From contig NZ_MSZX01000004.1 in NCBI RefSeq assembly GCF_002021565.1, positions 27 to 64,026 of the forward strand: a stretch of DNA of 64,000 bases. Direction: 5' to 3'. This document shows, one piece after another, positions 26,264-35,579 of the stretch; position 1 is the stretch's first letter, and every line of letters begins with the position of its first letter. The position numbers and the translations under genes were made by a program. The DNA is from Paenibacillus selenitireducens (GTDB lineage Bacteria; Bacillota; Bacilli; Paenibacillales; Paenibacillaceae). The notes under the pieces are model-generated. The model searched no databases, was not told the origin of the DNA, and worked only from the letters and a program-made list of their open reading frames with translations.

Positions 26264-28696
26264 ATGAAGAAGCCAACCCGAAAATGGACTTTGGATATCA
26301 TCCATCATTCTCATACGGATATCGGTTATACCGAACGTCAAGAGAAGATCGAACGTTATCACGTTCATTTTATTAAGCAAGCCATACAGATCCTAAGCAG
26401 TATCAAGTCAGGTGAAAAGAAAAATTGGGAAGGCTTTAAATGGACTTGTGAAACGTTCTGGCCCGTGGAACGGTTTTTGGCTCAGGCAACGGAAGAAGAG
26501 GCGAAGGCGTTACAAGTCTTCATCCAGGACGGGGATATTTCATTGTCCGGCAACTATCTGAATATGACTGAGCTTATTCATGCCGACCTTCTTGCACGAA
26601 TGATCAAGCGCTCGACGGATTACGCCAACTCCTTTGGCGTTACGCTGGACTCTGCAATGACAGCCGATATCAATGGATACAGCTGGGGATTCGCGCAATG
26701 TTTATTAGACGCTGGTATCAATAACCTATTCTCGTGCATCCACACGCATCACGGCATGTATCCGCTGGGACAAAAGCAAACGCCTTTTTGGTGGGAAACT
26801 CCTGGCGGTGATCGGCTGCTCGTGTGGAACGGGGATCATTATAATCTTGGAAATGACTTGGGGTTAGCCCAGAATGCGATTCACTCCTACATTATTCGTG
26901 ACGAGTTCAACACTCCACCTATCGTGAACAATCATTGGGAGATCATGGAGGCTCGAATTATGCGCTACTTGAGCCGCTTGGAGGAGGAAGGTTATCCTTA
27001 TGATTTTACTCCGATTGCGCTTTCCGGGATTATCGTGGACAACGCCCCGCCAAACGGCTCCATTATGGATCTGTTCCATCAATGGAATGAGATTCACGGA
27101 GATATAGTAACGATTCAAATGACGACTTTATCGGACCTATTTGCAAAGCTTAGACAGCAGAAGGATATTGATATTCCCGTCTATCGCGGTGACTGGCCAG
27201 ATTGGTGGTCGGATGGTGTTGCTTCGACAGCTGCACACACTCAACTTTTCAGGGATGCACAGCGCAATTTCCAACTTCTCACTCGACTTGATCCGAAGAA
27301 TAACATCATTCCCAAAGCCGCTGTTCGGGAGATAGAGGAGCATCTCACTCTTTATGCGGAGCATACTTGGGGATATTCACATTCGGTTAGCGAGCCTTGG
27401 AATCCCATGGTGCAATCGCTCGGTGCTCGCAAGGAAGCTTACGCTGCCAATGCGAGCCGGCTTGTCCATACCGCTATTGATGCCGTATTGGAGGCCAAGG
27501 GTGAAGTCATGCTCGCACCAGGCCGACAAATGCGCTACAAAGTAATCAATCCGTTTCCGCATGAAATCCGGGTTATAGCCAAGATGTACTTGGATTATTG
27601 GGAGCTTCCTTTGATTCGAGATGGCTTTGAGGTCAGAGAGGAAGGCCAGACTGACGTAATTATCCATCAGCTAAGCCAAGTTAGTCGGGGCACGGAAGTG
27701 TCCATCCTGATCACGCTGAAGGCAGAGGAAGAAAAAATGTTCCGTATTATGCCTCATTCAGTCGAGATAGGGAAGACGACCTCGAGCTTTAACTTAATCG
27801 GTTCGGACCGAGTGAAGGACGTTCGCGATTTTCGGATGGAAGAACAGCCATTCTACGTGACGGAAAACGCCGTGGAGAGTGCTCATGTCTTGATCACCTG
27901 GGAGGCGGGAAAAGGTATCGTATCTTGGATTGACAAGCATTCAGGGGTAGAACTCATCGATACATCGGCTCCACACTCGGCTTTTGCTCCGGTCTACGAA
28001 GTGACGCCGGTGAAGGATAGGGGTCTGATCCGCCAGACGCGTACGAGAATGGGGCGGAACCGGAAGGGCATGAACGTGCAGAGGACCGTAGGCAGGCTTG
28101 TTCAAGTGCGCGAAGTGGAACGGGGTCCGCTTTGGATCACGATAGAGCAAGAGTATGAAACGGCAGGGATGAGCTATTACACGCTGAGACTGACGGTTTA
28201 TGCTCATGAGCCTAGAGTGGACGCGACGATACGCCTACATAAAGACAGTGTGTGGGAACCGGAGAATGTGTATATTTCACTACCGATGTATATGCCTAAC
28301 GCTCAGCTTTGGTTCGAGAAATCGGGTGCGCTCATGCAGCCAGGAATTGACCAGATTCCAGGTACAGGCTTAGATTTCTATTGTATTCAAGACGGGTTGG
28401 GTTGGATCGGCCAAGATCAAGGTTTGGCTATTGCCATACCGGATGCACCTTTAGTCCAAATCGGCCCGCTTGCTTTTGGGGATCGGAAGCTGCAAGGTCA
28501 GCAGGACGGTAACGAAACAAGAGTGGTATACTCGTGGATATTAAACAATTTCTGGGAGACGAATTTTAAAGCGACACTGGGGGGCTTCTATGAGTTCCGA
28601 TATTCGGTTTATTGGGGCAATAACTTGAACACAGCAGAGAAGGCAATCGCTCAATGTCAGTTATCCAATCAACGAGTTATAAACTACCGAGCATAG
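26264..28696 (+). CDS. GH38-like alpha-mannosidase
   Basis: This is a large cytoplasmic enzyme of about 810 residues. The N-terminal GH38 barrel begins LDIIHHSHTDIGYTERQEK, whose His and Asp are the expected metal ligands, and continues with MTADINGYSWGFAQCL, where an Asp sits at the position of the family nucleophile. A C-terminal beta-rich region of several hundred residues follows, as in GH38. The family removes alpha-linked mannose using a zinc ion. It belongs to a divergent branch, so the exact linkage is open. Candidate starts are ATG 26264 and TTG 26252, both after gaaggag/gagggag; the frame also runs back into the permease gene. It is the only catabolic enzyme of glycan locus 2. Confidence 0.85.
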   Translation: MKKPTRKWTLDIIHHSHTDIGYTERQEKIERYHVHFIKQAIQILSSIKSGEKKNWEGFKWTCETFWPVERFLAQATEEEAKALQVFIQDGDISLSGNYLNMTELIHADLLARMIKRSTDYANSFGVTLDSAMTADINGYSWGFAQCLLDAGINNLFSCIHTHHGMYPLGQKQTPFWWETPGGDRLLVWNGDHYNLGNDLGLAQNAIHSYIIRDEFNTPPIVNNHWEIMEARIMRYLSRLEEEGYPYDFTPIALSGIIVDNAPPNGSIMDLFHQWNEIHGDIVTIQMTTLSDLFAKLRQQKDIDIPVYRGDWPDWWSDGVASTAAHTQLFRDAQRNFQLLTRLDPKNNIIPKAAVREIEEHLTLYAEHTWGYSHSVSEPWNPMVQSLGARKEAYAANASRLVHTAIDAVLEAKGEVMLAPGRQMRYKVINPFPHEIRVIAKMYLDYWELPLIRDGFEVREEGQTDVIIHQLSQVSRGTEVSILITLKAEEEKMFRIMPHSVEIGKTTSSFNLIGSDRVKDVRDFRMEEQPFYVTENAVESAHVLITWEAGKGIVSWIDKHSGVELIDTSAPHSAFAPVYEVTPVKDRGLIRQTRTRMGRNRKGMNVQRTVGRLVQVREVERGPLWITIEQEYETAGMSYYTLRLTVYAHEPRVDATIRLHKDSVWEPENVYISLPMYMPNAQLWFEKSGALMQPGIDQIPGTGLDFYCIQDGLGWIGQDQGLAIAIPDAPLVQIGPLAFGDRKLQGQQDGNETRVVYSWILNNFWETNFKATLGGFYEFRYSVYWGNNLNTAEKAIAQCQLSNQRVINYRA

Positions 28697-28818
28697 GAGC
28701 GGGATCAAGAAGCTTGGAGCGGGTATGAAGCTGTCGCGACGGAGCTTGCTCAGGCACCCTCAAGTACTAATCTGCAATTTAATCAAGTAGAGGCGGATCA
28801 CCAATAGCGGAACAGAAC

Positions 28819-28856
28819 AAGAAGCAGTTTGCTACGGCAGCTGCTTCTTTCGTTTA
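28819..28856 (+). terminator. Rho-independent terminator ending glycan locus 2
   Basis: The stem aagaagcag (28819-28827) pairs with ctgcttctt (28841-28849), then tcgttt. It lies about 120 bases after the GH38-like stop; nothing coding was seen between them. Confidence 0.75.
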
Positions 28857-28973
28857 TTAAACAATTTGGCAGATTAGTGCAACTTTCCATTATTTGGTGT
28901 CGTTTAAGGAGTGAAACAGACGGGACAACGGTTATAGAGTGAAGAGCGAGAAAACTTTTAGGAGTGAACAAAT

Positions 28974-29372
28974 GTGAGGATGTATTCTAAAAGCATTAGA
29001 ATATTGATTGGTGTGGTTTTTATCGTTTGTGTAGTGGGAGGTGTAATGGTATTCCAAAGCACATATGCTAAAAGTACGACTAATCAAAGCCACACAGATT
29101 CTCCTAACTATCCTGAAAATGAACATGGACAGACATACGGTTCTAGCGCAGATGCTACTTCTCCAGAAACGGAACCTGAATTAATCAGTGCTATAGGAGT
29201 GGATGGCACTGCAGGATATGTGCTGAAAAAAGACTTAGATGGTGAGCTACCAAAATCACCCGAGGAAGCCATTGCGATACAGAACAGTAGATCACCAGGT
29301 GGTCATGATATTCCACTGTATGACGTTGATGGTGAAACCGTAATTGGTGTGTTTCATGTTGGAGAAAAGTAA
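28974..29372 (+). CDS. Small secreted or membrane-anchored protein of unknown function
   Basis: The 132-residue protein has an N-terminal hydrophobic segment (ILIGVVFIVCVVGGVMVFQ, about 10-28), then a polar Ser/Thr/Glu-rich stalk (about 30-65) and a small globular C-terminus with GVDGTAGYVLKKDLDG, SPEEAIAIQNSR and IPLYDVDGETVIGVFHVG. The C-terminal block is a recognisable motif set seen at the ends of some Gram-positive membrane peptidase-like or sensor proteins, but I cannot name the family with certainty. The GTG at 28974 follows aggag; an ATG two codons later is an alternative. It stands alone. Confidence 0.7.
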   Translation: MRMYSKSIRILIGVVFIVCVVGGVMVFQSTYAKSTTNQSHTDSPNYPENEHGQTYGSSADATSPETEPELISAIGVDGTAGYVLKKDLDGELPKSPEEAIAIQNSRSPGGHDIPLYDVDGETVIGVFHVGEK

Positions 29373-29421
29373 TCAAAGGTATTGGCGGTAAGGATTAATC
29401 ACGCGCGTTTCAAACAAAACG

Positions 29422-29463
29422 CCAAAATTAAAACAGCCGCCGGCTCTCAAAGCCAGGCGGCCG
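29422..29463 (-). terminator. Terminator of the arsR-AHSA1 operon
   Basis: Read on the minus strand, gccgcctggct pairs with agccggcggc around a short loop, with one bulge, and is followed by a T-rich tract. It begins 14 bases after the AHSA1 stop codon. Confidence 0.75.
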
Positions 29464-29476
29464 TCCCCATATTTCC

Positions 29477-29992
29477 TTACTTGCTCACGTTCAGACGCTC
29501 TTCCAGACGGTCCCAAGTTTCGGTGATGCCCTGCAGCATGCCCATGTCCATAACGGTCTTGAGCGCCTCCGCGGAGACATATTCACCGCGGTTAATCAGC
29601 TTTGTCTTGCCGCCGAGATCGATGAATTCTAACGTGACCTCGGTCGATGGCATGCTCTCGTTCGTATTGCCTTCGGCATCTGAGAAGTAATCGGTGTAGA
29701 TGATCTTCTCCGGCTCGACAATTTCCTTATAAACAGCTTTGCCCCAAGATTCCATGCCGTAAAATTCACCTAGGTTTTGATCGACGCACTTCATGCAGTA
29801 GTGCCAAAAACCGCCCGGTTGAAAATCGACGTTGCAAATTGGAATCTCCCAGCCTCTCGGTCCCCACCAATGCTTGAGATGCTCAGCTTCTTTAAACATC
29901 TTGAATACGAGATCGCGCGGCGCGTCGAAAATGCGCTCCAGCACCAGCACCCGATCGTTCTCTACCCTCGAAACCATTGAATTGTTTGTCAT
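29477..29992 (-). CDS. SRPBCC/AHSA1-family protein
   Basis: The 171-residue protein shows the Aha1/START-like pattern: LVLERIFDAPRDLVFKMF, then HLKHWWGPRGW, FQPGGFWHYCM, and a C-terminal helix with GMLQGITETWDRLEERL. These proteins form a helix-grip pocket for a hydrophobic ligand; the bacterial members have no settled function. It lies 29 bases downstream of an ArsR gene on the same strand. That pairing is very common and implies ArsR-controlled expression. Confidence 0.92.
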   Translation of the reverse strand: MTNNSMVSRVENDRVLVLERIFDAPRDLVFKMFKEAEHLKHWWGPRGWEIPICNVDFQPGGFWHYCMKCVDQNLGEFYGMESWGKAVYKEIVEPEKIIYTDYFSDAEGNTNESMPSTEVTLEFIDLGGKTKLINRGEYVSAEALKTVMDMGMLQGITETWDRLEERLNVSK

Positions 29993-30021
29993 TGTAATTC
30001 CTCCTCATTCATTTGATGATC

Positions 30022-30375
30022 TTATGATTTTTCCTTATTTTGCAGTTCCCGCAAGTAGTCCTCCAGATTATCGAATCTGTCTTCCATGGCGCGCCGGAAG
30101 GACTTCACCCAAGAATCGAGAGCTTGGAAGGGCTCGGGCCGGAGCTTGTAGATCCGGCGGTTGGCTTCGGCCTTTACTTCCAAAATCCCACTGTCGCTAA
30201 GCACCTTCAAATGCTTCGAGGCTTGGGGCTGGCGAAGTCCCAGCCGATCGGCGATTTCCCCCACGGTCAGGGGACCTTCGCGCAAGAGTTCGACGATATC
30301 CATACGATTCGGTTCGGCCAAACCGCTCAGCGTCATCATATTTATGCCCCGATTCTTCGCTGACATGTCGCTCAC
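30022..30375 (-). CDS. ArsR-family winged-helix repressor
   Basis: The 117-residue regulator has a winged helix-turn-helix with MTLSGLAEPNRMDIVELLRE, LTVGEIADRLGLRQPQ and ASKHLKVLSDSGIL. No cysteine pair for metal binding is present (there is no CVC-type motif), so it is not a metal sensor of the ArsR/SmtB type; it belongs with the SRPBCC-linked group. It leads the two-gene operon, and its promoter carries a clear inverted repeat. Confidence 0.93.
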   Translation of the reverse strand: MSDMSAKNRGINMMTLSGLAEPNRMDIVELLREGPLTVGEIADRLGLRQPQASKHLKVLSDSGILEVKAEANRRIYKLRPEPFQALDSWVKSFRRAMEDRFDNLEDYLRELQNKEKS

Positions 30376-30444
30376 CTCGTTAATTGATGGTCTCTCGGTA
30401 TGATCTCATCTCCTTCATCACTATTATCCTTCCTGTTGGTTTTA

Positions 30445-30482
30445 ATATACATGATCAGGAATATTCCTGTAAAGGAATATTG
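30445..30482 (-). promoter_or_regulatory. arsR promoter with overlapping palindromic operator
   Basis: On the minus strand, TTTACA (30474-30469) and TATATT (30450-30445) form a -35/-10 pair with an 18-base spacer. The inverted repeat AATATTCC (30461-30468) and GGAATATT (30475-30482), with a six-base gap, straddles the -35. A second overlapping GGAATATTCC lies at 30459-30468. The arrangement fits autorepression by ArsR. Confidence 0.65.
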
Positions 30483-30488
30483 ATAAAA

Positions 30489-30521
30489 AACATGGGATCG
30501 GTTCAGTACCGATCCCATGTT
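30489..30521 (-). terminator. Orphan terminator hairpin
   Basis: A perfect 13-base stem, aacatgggatcgg (30489-30501) with ccgatcccatgtt (30509-30521), is followed on the minus strand by a T run (complement of 30485-30490). No minus-strand gene lies to its right, so it may be left from a lost gene. Confidence 0.6.
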
Positions 30522-30618
30522 ATCTCATGGACGTTTCCTTAACGCGCAAGCGTCCACGTACACTTATTCAGCTAGGAAATTCAATTAAAAACGTTTTTTA
30601 TCTACAGCAATCAATTGA

Positions 30619-30945
30619 TTCCGATTAGAATTAGATCATATTACCTTTGGATATAACAGTTTCGACCGTTTAATAGGGGATGTCAGCTGTGGTAATTATC
30701 TAAATGATGGGGATATGGCCAATATTATCGACTTTGACGATGCGGAATATAGCTGGCTTGTGTCTGATATTGCTACACCATTATTTTATGAAATCCCTAT
30801 CCCGTGGGTTTTATCCGCGCTATATAGAAGCAGAGATTTTAATGCTCCTGATTGGAGTGAATGGGATGAACAAACTCGACGCTTCTATTATTTCAACTTA
30901 CTGAATAACACACCATATATTGATATGGACTTTTCGCGAATGTAA
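30619..30945 (+). pseudogene. C-terminal remnant of an APH-type phosphotransferase
   Basis: The open frame reads FDRLIGDVSCGNYLNDGDM then ANIIDFDDAEYSWLVSDIATPLFY, clearly the end of an aminoglycoside phosphotransferase/choline kinase-like fold. The metal-binding IIDFDD is present, but the catalytic HGD motif reads IGD, so the catalytic-loop His is lost. A stop codon precedes residue 1 of the frame, and the N-terminal ATP-binding lobe is absent. No ribosome site fits the internal ATG at 30715. It is a broken gene between the arsR operon and the DinB-like gene. Confidence 0.7.
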
Positions 30946-31044
30946 AATATACGCTTGTAGTTCATTCCAGAAAGAAGGAACTTATCAAGTTGTGTTGAAC
31001 AAACTAATGAAGATGAAAGTTAATATTTTTAAAGGGGTTTATTT

Positions 31045-31527
31045 ATGTATAAAGAACGTATTATTAAAGAGAAATTAGGTTTAATAGAATGGTCAAATTC
31101 TTTGAGAAACTTGTCAAATGAACTATGGTTCAAGGAATTTCATAATGGAACGTGGGGTACTGCTGACGTAATATCCCATTTTATATCCTGGGACCAATTT
31201 ATGATAGAAAATCGGATAACTTATATCCTGAAAGACGAGAGTCTTCCTACAAATACTGTAGATGTTGAGTCGATTAACAAGGGAGCAATTAGCTATGCAA
31301 GAACAGGTATATCGAAAGAAGAGGTAATAAATAGGTTTATCTCTGTCCGCAAAGAGTTAGTTTCCCTTATAGATGTTATTCCAGCAGAGAAATTCAACCA
31401 ACCGTTTCCAGGAAAAGAAACTATGACTCTATATGAATATTTTGTTGGAATGGTCAATCATGATCTAAAACACAAAGAACAAATAGACTCTTTTTTAAAG
31501 AACCAAGAAGGAGAGTCGTTCCGATAG
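31045..31527 (+). CDS. DinB/ClbS-like four-helix protein
   Basis: The 160-residue protein has the DinB-like four-helix bundle pattern with the likely metal-binding histidines in TADVISHFISWDQF and in NHDLKHKEQI. Related proteins include bacillithiol- or mycothiol-dependent transferases and ClbS-type protective enzymes, but the substrate cannot be read from sequence. It stands alone, with an aaaggggttt ribosome site and a strong terminator 90 bases after its stop. Confidence 0.85.
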   Translation: MYKERIIKEKLGLIEWSNSLRNLSNELWFKEFHNGTWGTADVISHFISWDQFMIENRITYILKDESLPTNTVDVESINKGAISYARTGISKEEVINRFISVRKELVSLIDVIPAEKFNQPFPGKETMTLYEYFVGMVNHDLKHKEQIDSFLKNQEGESFR

Positions 31528-31617
31528 AAGGATACTGACATCGAGGAATCAATCGGGGCAAGGCATGCAACACGAGTGATATCATACATAAGAACCGTAT
31601 AAAGATAATACATACAA

Positions 31618-31657
31618 CAACTGTCAGGGAGTTCATTCTCTGACAGTTTTTTTGTTT
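31618..31657 (+). terminator. Rho-independent terminator after the DinB-like gene
   Basis: The stem aactgtcaggga (31619-31630) pairs with tctctgacagtt (31637-31648) and is followed by a long T-rich run. Confidence 0.9.
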
Positions 31658-31820
31658 TTTTAACCTGTTTGAGATTCCACACGCATGTAACTGTACCTCA
31701 GGAACGGATATATGCATGATCTGGTAATACGCAGGGTAACCTGAACTTAACCGAAAATTGGAATATTTTGATGATCGTGATGTGCAAGTCTATCCCATGA
31801 TGGATGAGAGAAGGGCAAGG

Positions 31821-33281
31821 ATGTCAGTATACAGCGAACAGATTCAGAATCAGTTGAAGAAGCTAATTCATCATAGCGACGGATTAGTCGTGAAAGCGAT
31901 CGGTAAACGCATAGCAGTCTGTTATATGACGGGAATGATTGATACCGCTCAATTGAACTTGAACCTGCTCGGGCGCTTACCTGTAAAAGAACATATCGAA
32001 TCGCTAGATAAGCTGTTGGATTATATCGCAATCGGCGACTGCCAACGCTTTGAACAGCTTACAGATGCGGTTGACAAGCTGATCAGCGGATTTGCGATCG
32101 TGACGTTGGAAGGTGCGAACGGCGGATTACTCGTGAATGTGGTCAACATCCCCTCACGTTCTCCAGGTAACGCAGAGACCGAATCCACCATTTATGGACC
32201 GATGATTGCCTTCACCGAATCCATGGAGAATAATATTGCTTTACTCCGATCCTACATTACGAGTACGGACTTCATGCAGGAGGCGATTCAGGTCGATTCA
32301 GAAACCGGTACGTTGGCCAATATGCTCTACATGAAAGAGGAAGACGCCAGCCCCTTCGTGGAAATCATTCGCAAGCGAATTCGGAAACGTAAAATGAAAG
32401 GGCTGATCGGAAGCCCCTTGTTTCTTCAACTTCTCGCGGATAATAAATACTCGTTGTTTCCCGAAATGAGTCTATCTGAACGCCCGGACCGAACGGCACA
32501 AGCTTTACTGGAGGGTAAGGTTGTTGTGATGGTGGAAGGGAATTCTCAGGTCATTATCGGTCCCAACGCGTTCATTGACTTTTTTCATTCGGTCGAGGAC
32601 CGCTATTCTACATGGGGAATCGGAATGTTCACTCGATTTCTGCGAACCTTTGCCCTGGTGCTCTCCATATTTTTGACTCCAATGTATGTTGCTGCTTTAA
32701 CCTTCCATTATGAAATGATTCCAATGCCTTTGCTGGAGCCGCTCATTATATCACGGTCACGCGTCCCTTTTCCGCCATTAATCGAAGCGCTGGTCATGGA
32801 GATTTCCATTGAACTGCTGCGGGAAGCAGGTGCTCGGCTACCAACGAAGGTTGGTCAAACGATGGGTATCGTAGGCGGTATCGTTATTGGTCAAGCTGCT
32901 GTACAAGCAGGTTTTACGAGCAATACGTTGATTATGCTGGTGGCTCTTTCTGCATTAGGTAGTTTTACAACACCGAATTATATGATGGGTTCGTCCATTC
33001 GGTTAATCCGCTTTCCAATGCTCATCGCAGCCGGTTTTTTAGGGCTGATTGGAATCGCATTTTTTACCGCATTTTTATGCATTCATTTGCTGCGCATGAC
33101 CAGTTATGGCAAACCATATATGTATCCCATGTATCCCCCGAATAAGAAGGGACTCATCGATACCATGCTGATGACGGTCCCATCTTTGTTTTCTTACAAA
33201 ACGGATCTAGCGAGCAGTAACATTCGAGGTTGGAAGACGCGTTTATCCAGATGGTTTACATCTGACAGTGAAGCGGAGTGA
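31821..33281 (+). CDS. Spore germination protein, GerA family (germinant receptor A subunit)
   Basis: The A subunit of a nutrient germinant receptor in the spore inner membrane. The N-terminal soluble domain (about 1-260) contains LVVKAIGKRIAVCYMTGM, and the ending KVVVMVEGNSQVIIGP precedes the membrane part with about five helices, including the family blocks IEALVMEISIELLREAGARL and VGQTMGIVGGIVIGQAAV. I chose ATG 31821 because agaaggg ends six bases before it; the frame is open upstream to a TTG at 31758 with no ribosome site. B and C subunit genes follow directly in the usual order, so the receptor is complete. The germinant is unknown. Confidence 0.93.
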   Translation: MSVYSEQIQNQLKKLIHHSDGLVVKAIGKRIAVCYMTGMIDTAQLNLNLLGRLPVKEHIESLDKLLDYIAIGDCQRFEQLTDAVDKLISGFAIVTLEGANGGLLVNVVNIPSRSPGNAETESTIYGPMIAFTESMENNIALLRSYITSTDFMQEAIQVDSETGTLANMLYMKEEDASPFVEIIRKRIRKRKMKGLIGSPLFLQLLADNKYSLFPEMSLSERPDRTAQALLEGKVVVMVEGNSQVIIGPNAFIDFFHSVEDRYSTWGIGMFTRFLRTFALVLSIFLTPMYVAALTFHYEMIPMPLLEPLIISRSRVPFPPLIEALVMEISIELLREAGARLPTKVGQTMGIVGGIVIGQAAVQAGFTSNTLIMLVALSALGSFTTPNYMMGSSIRLIRFPMLIAAGFLGLIGIAFFTAFLCIHLLRMTSYGKPYMYPMYPPNKKGLIDTMLMTVPSLFSYKTDLASSNIRGWKTRLSRWFTSDSEAE

Positions 33282-33293
33282 AGAGGAGAAGCT

Positions 33294-34421
33294 ATGGATA
33301 TACGATATACCCCAAGAAAGAACTTTCAATTTCATGCTTTTCTTCTGTTCTTTGTCATTTGTAATGTTCAGATTGGCGTAGGTGTGTTTAGTTATGAGCG
33401 ATATATTTATCAGGTCTCAGGGCATGACGCATGGATCTCGGTAGTTCTTGCAGGTCTGATCACACATTTGACGGTATGGCTAATCGTTCGCATGCTTGAA
33501 AGGTATGGATCTACGGATCTGTATGGCATCCATTATGATGTCTTTGGCAAGCTTGCAGGGACCCTATTGAATTGCTTGTATATGTTGTATTATCTATGCG
33601 TTACCGCGATTATGATGCGAAATTATGTCGAGGTGATACAAGTTTGGATCTTTCCGGATCTTCCGGCGTGGCTGGTCATTGTCTTGCTCTCGCTTTTAAC
33701 GATTTATGCAGGATATGGCGGGATACGTGTCATTATTGGCATGTGTGTGTTAGGTTTCATCGTCATTCTGTTCACTGCATTCCTATTCTACTCTCCCTTG
33801 AAATACGCGATATGGACGCAACTGCTCCCGGTCATGGAGACGGATGCATGGCATGTGATGAATGGCGCTGTTCGAATGGGCTTTAGTCTATCCGGGTTCG
33901 AGCTTATTCTGCTGCTCTATCCTTTCATTCGCAATAAGGAGCGAACGATGCTTCACACTCAGCTTGGGGTTGCTTGCAGTAATGTCATCTATCTTGTGAC
34001 GATGATCATATCGATCGTCTACTTCTCGCCGTCTCAGCTGTTGCGCTCCATCTGGCCATCGATTAATATGCTGAAGATCATCAAGTACCCGTATTTGGAA
34101 CGGTTGGAGTTTATCGTGGTATCTGTATGGATGCTTGTAGCACTAACAGGACTATTATTGAATACATGGGCCATTACAAGAGGCTTCAAACGTATGTGGA
34201 ATTGGAATCAGAAGACGATGCTTGTGATCGTGTCTATTATTACAGTAGCGTTATCGCTCAGCTTTGAGGCGCATTCGCAAATCGCGCAGATGAACAAATG
34301 GATCGGGAAATGGAATGTTGCGTTATCTTTTGTGTATCCGATGTTACTAAGCTGTATTGTTGCGATTGTATTTGCTTTTCGAAGACGGAAAGCATCCAGT
34401 AAGGGGGAAGGCTCCAGGTGA
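33294..34421 (+). CDS. Spore germination protein, GerB family (amino-acid permease-like subunit)
   Basis: The 375-residue integral membrane protein with about ten helices belongs to the endospore germination permease family of the APC superfamily. It opens FQFHAFLLFFVICNVQIGVG and continues with GHDAWISVVLAG and a middle stretch GFSLSGFELILLLYPF. The subunit is thought to bind germinant. It starts 12 bases after the A subunit gene with agaggagaagc, and its stop overlaps the C subunit start by four bases. Confidence 0.94.
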   Translation: MDIRYTPRKNFQFHAFLLFFVICNVQIGVGVFSYERYIYQVSGHDAWISVVLAGLITHLTVWLIVRMLERYGSTDLYGIHYDVFGKLAGTLLNCLYMLYYLCVTAIMMRNYVEVIQVWIFPDLPAWLVIVLLSLLTIYAGYGGIRVIIGMCVLGFIVILFTAFLFYSPLKYAIWTQLLPVMETDAWHVMNGAVRMGFSLSGFELILLLYPFIRNKERTMLHTQLGVACSNVIYLVTMIISIVYFSPSQLLRSIWPSINMLKIIKYPYLERLEFIVVSVWMLVALTGLLLNTWAITRGFKRMWNWNQKTMLVIVSIITVALSLSFEAHSQIAQMNKWIGKWNVALSFVYPMLLSCIVAIVFAFRRRKASSKGEGSR

Positions 34422-35557
34422 AAGGATTGCGCTTCATTTCGGTATTTGTCATCCTATTGTTGCTAAGCGGCTGCCTCAAGACGAATGTGCTTGAGCGTCT
34501 GTCCATTCTCGTTGCCATTGGATATGATGCCAAAGAAGATAATACCTTTAAGGTTACAGCCGCATTGATGGAATCTCAACCGGATGTCAAGGATATGAAT
34601 CGAACGGTTTCTGTTGATGCAGCTACGAGCAAAGGAGCTCGTCGGAAAATGAATGAGATGCTCCCTCATGAAATTGCGAATGGGCAGCTGCGGGTTATTT
34701 TGCTGGATCGCAATATTTTCCGTTTAAAGATGTTGAATGAAGTGGATGTCCTCAGCCGTGATCCTGCTTTTGGGGATATGGTCATGGTTGCGATTGTAGA
34801 TGGCTCGGTTCAGGATCTGTTGACTTATCCGTACAAAAATAAATCGAATATTGGCGTCACAGTCAATAGTTTGCTTGATCATAACATGAAGTGGAATTGG
34901 GGACCGTTAATGACCTTACATGAATTTACACATAGCCGGGATATTCATACCAAGGAGTTGGCGATCCCGATGATGAAAAGGGAAGGAGAGGAGATTGCGT
35001 TAAAGGGCGTCGCTTTGTTACATGGGGATCATATTGTCGGTGAAGCGACGCCGAGAGAGGGGTATTTTCTCAAGACCATGAAAGGAGAGAAAACGTCCTT
35101 TTTGTATGAAACGGTTATCAAAAAATCAGCGATGCAAGCCAGTGGTATGGCGCAATTTCTGGCCATGAATGACGGCAAGGACGAGGTCAAAGTCGTATTT
35201 CATGTGATTCAGAGTAAGGGAACGATCAAGCTTCTGGATTCCCAAAACATTAAATTTGACGTCAATCTTCATATCGATATGGATATTCAGGAGATTTCCG
35301 AACGTTATTCATTCGAGAAAACAGGTGCAGTTGAGGCTTTGAAACGTCAATTGAGCAAGGAATTAACAGCGCACTTGCAACAATTTTTGGATAAGCTTCG
35401 CAAAGTGAATTCGGATTGCGTCGGTTTCGGAGAGAAGTATCGAAGTCTTGTGCCGCATACTAAGCTTGAAAATGAGAAATGGAGGGAAGCCTTTCCGAAG
35501 TCCTCGATACAAGGTCGGGTGGATATCGATATTATTCGAACAGGAACAATTGAGTAG
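34418..35557 (+). CDS. Spore germination lipoprotein, GerC family
   Basis: The 379-residue lipoprotein has signal peptide and lipobox LLSGC (Cys19 region), then the Ger(x)C N-terminal domain (VLERLSILVAIGYDAKEDN, SKGARRKMNEMLPHE) and the C-terminal domain with HVIQSKGTIKLL and EISERYSFEKTG. It starts with a GTG in the sequence GTGA, overlapping the GerB stop. The three genes form one operon closed by a terminator. Lipidation should anchor it on the outer face of the spore inner membrane. Confidence 0.94.
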   Translation: MKGLRFISVFVILLLLSGCLKTNVLERLSILVAIGYDAKEDNTFKVTAALMESQPDVKDMNRTVSVDAATSKGARRKMNEMLPHEIANGQLRVILLDRNIFRLKMLNEVDVLSRDPAFGDMVMVAIVDGSVQDLLTYPYKNKSNIGVTVNSLLDHNMKWNWGPLMTLHEFTHSRDIHTKELAIPMMKREGEEIALKGVALLHGDHIVGEATPREGYFLKTMKGEKTSFLYETVIKKSAMQASGMAQFLAMNDGKDEVKVVFHVIQSKGTIKLLDSQNIKFDVNLHIDMDIQEISERYSFEKTGAVEALKRQLSKELTAHLQQFLDKLRKVNSDCVGFGEKYRSLVPHTKLENEKWREAFPKSSIQGRVDIDIIRTGTIE

Positions 35558-35579
35558 CAGGATGCGAGATGCGCATACG

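Noticed and set aside
30489-30521. Perfect hairpin considered as an attachment site or origin element
   Set aside because: It is followed by a T run on the minus strand and has no repeats or integrase nearby; a terminator is simpler.
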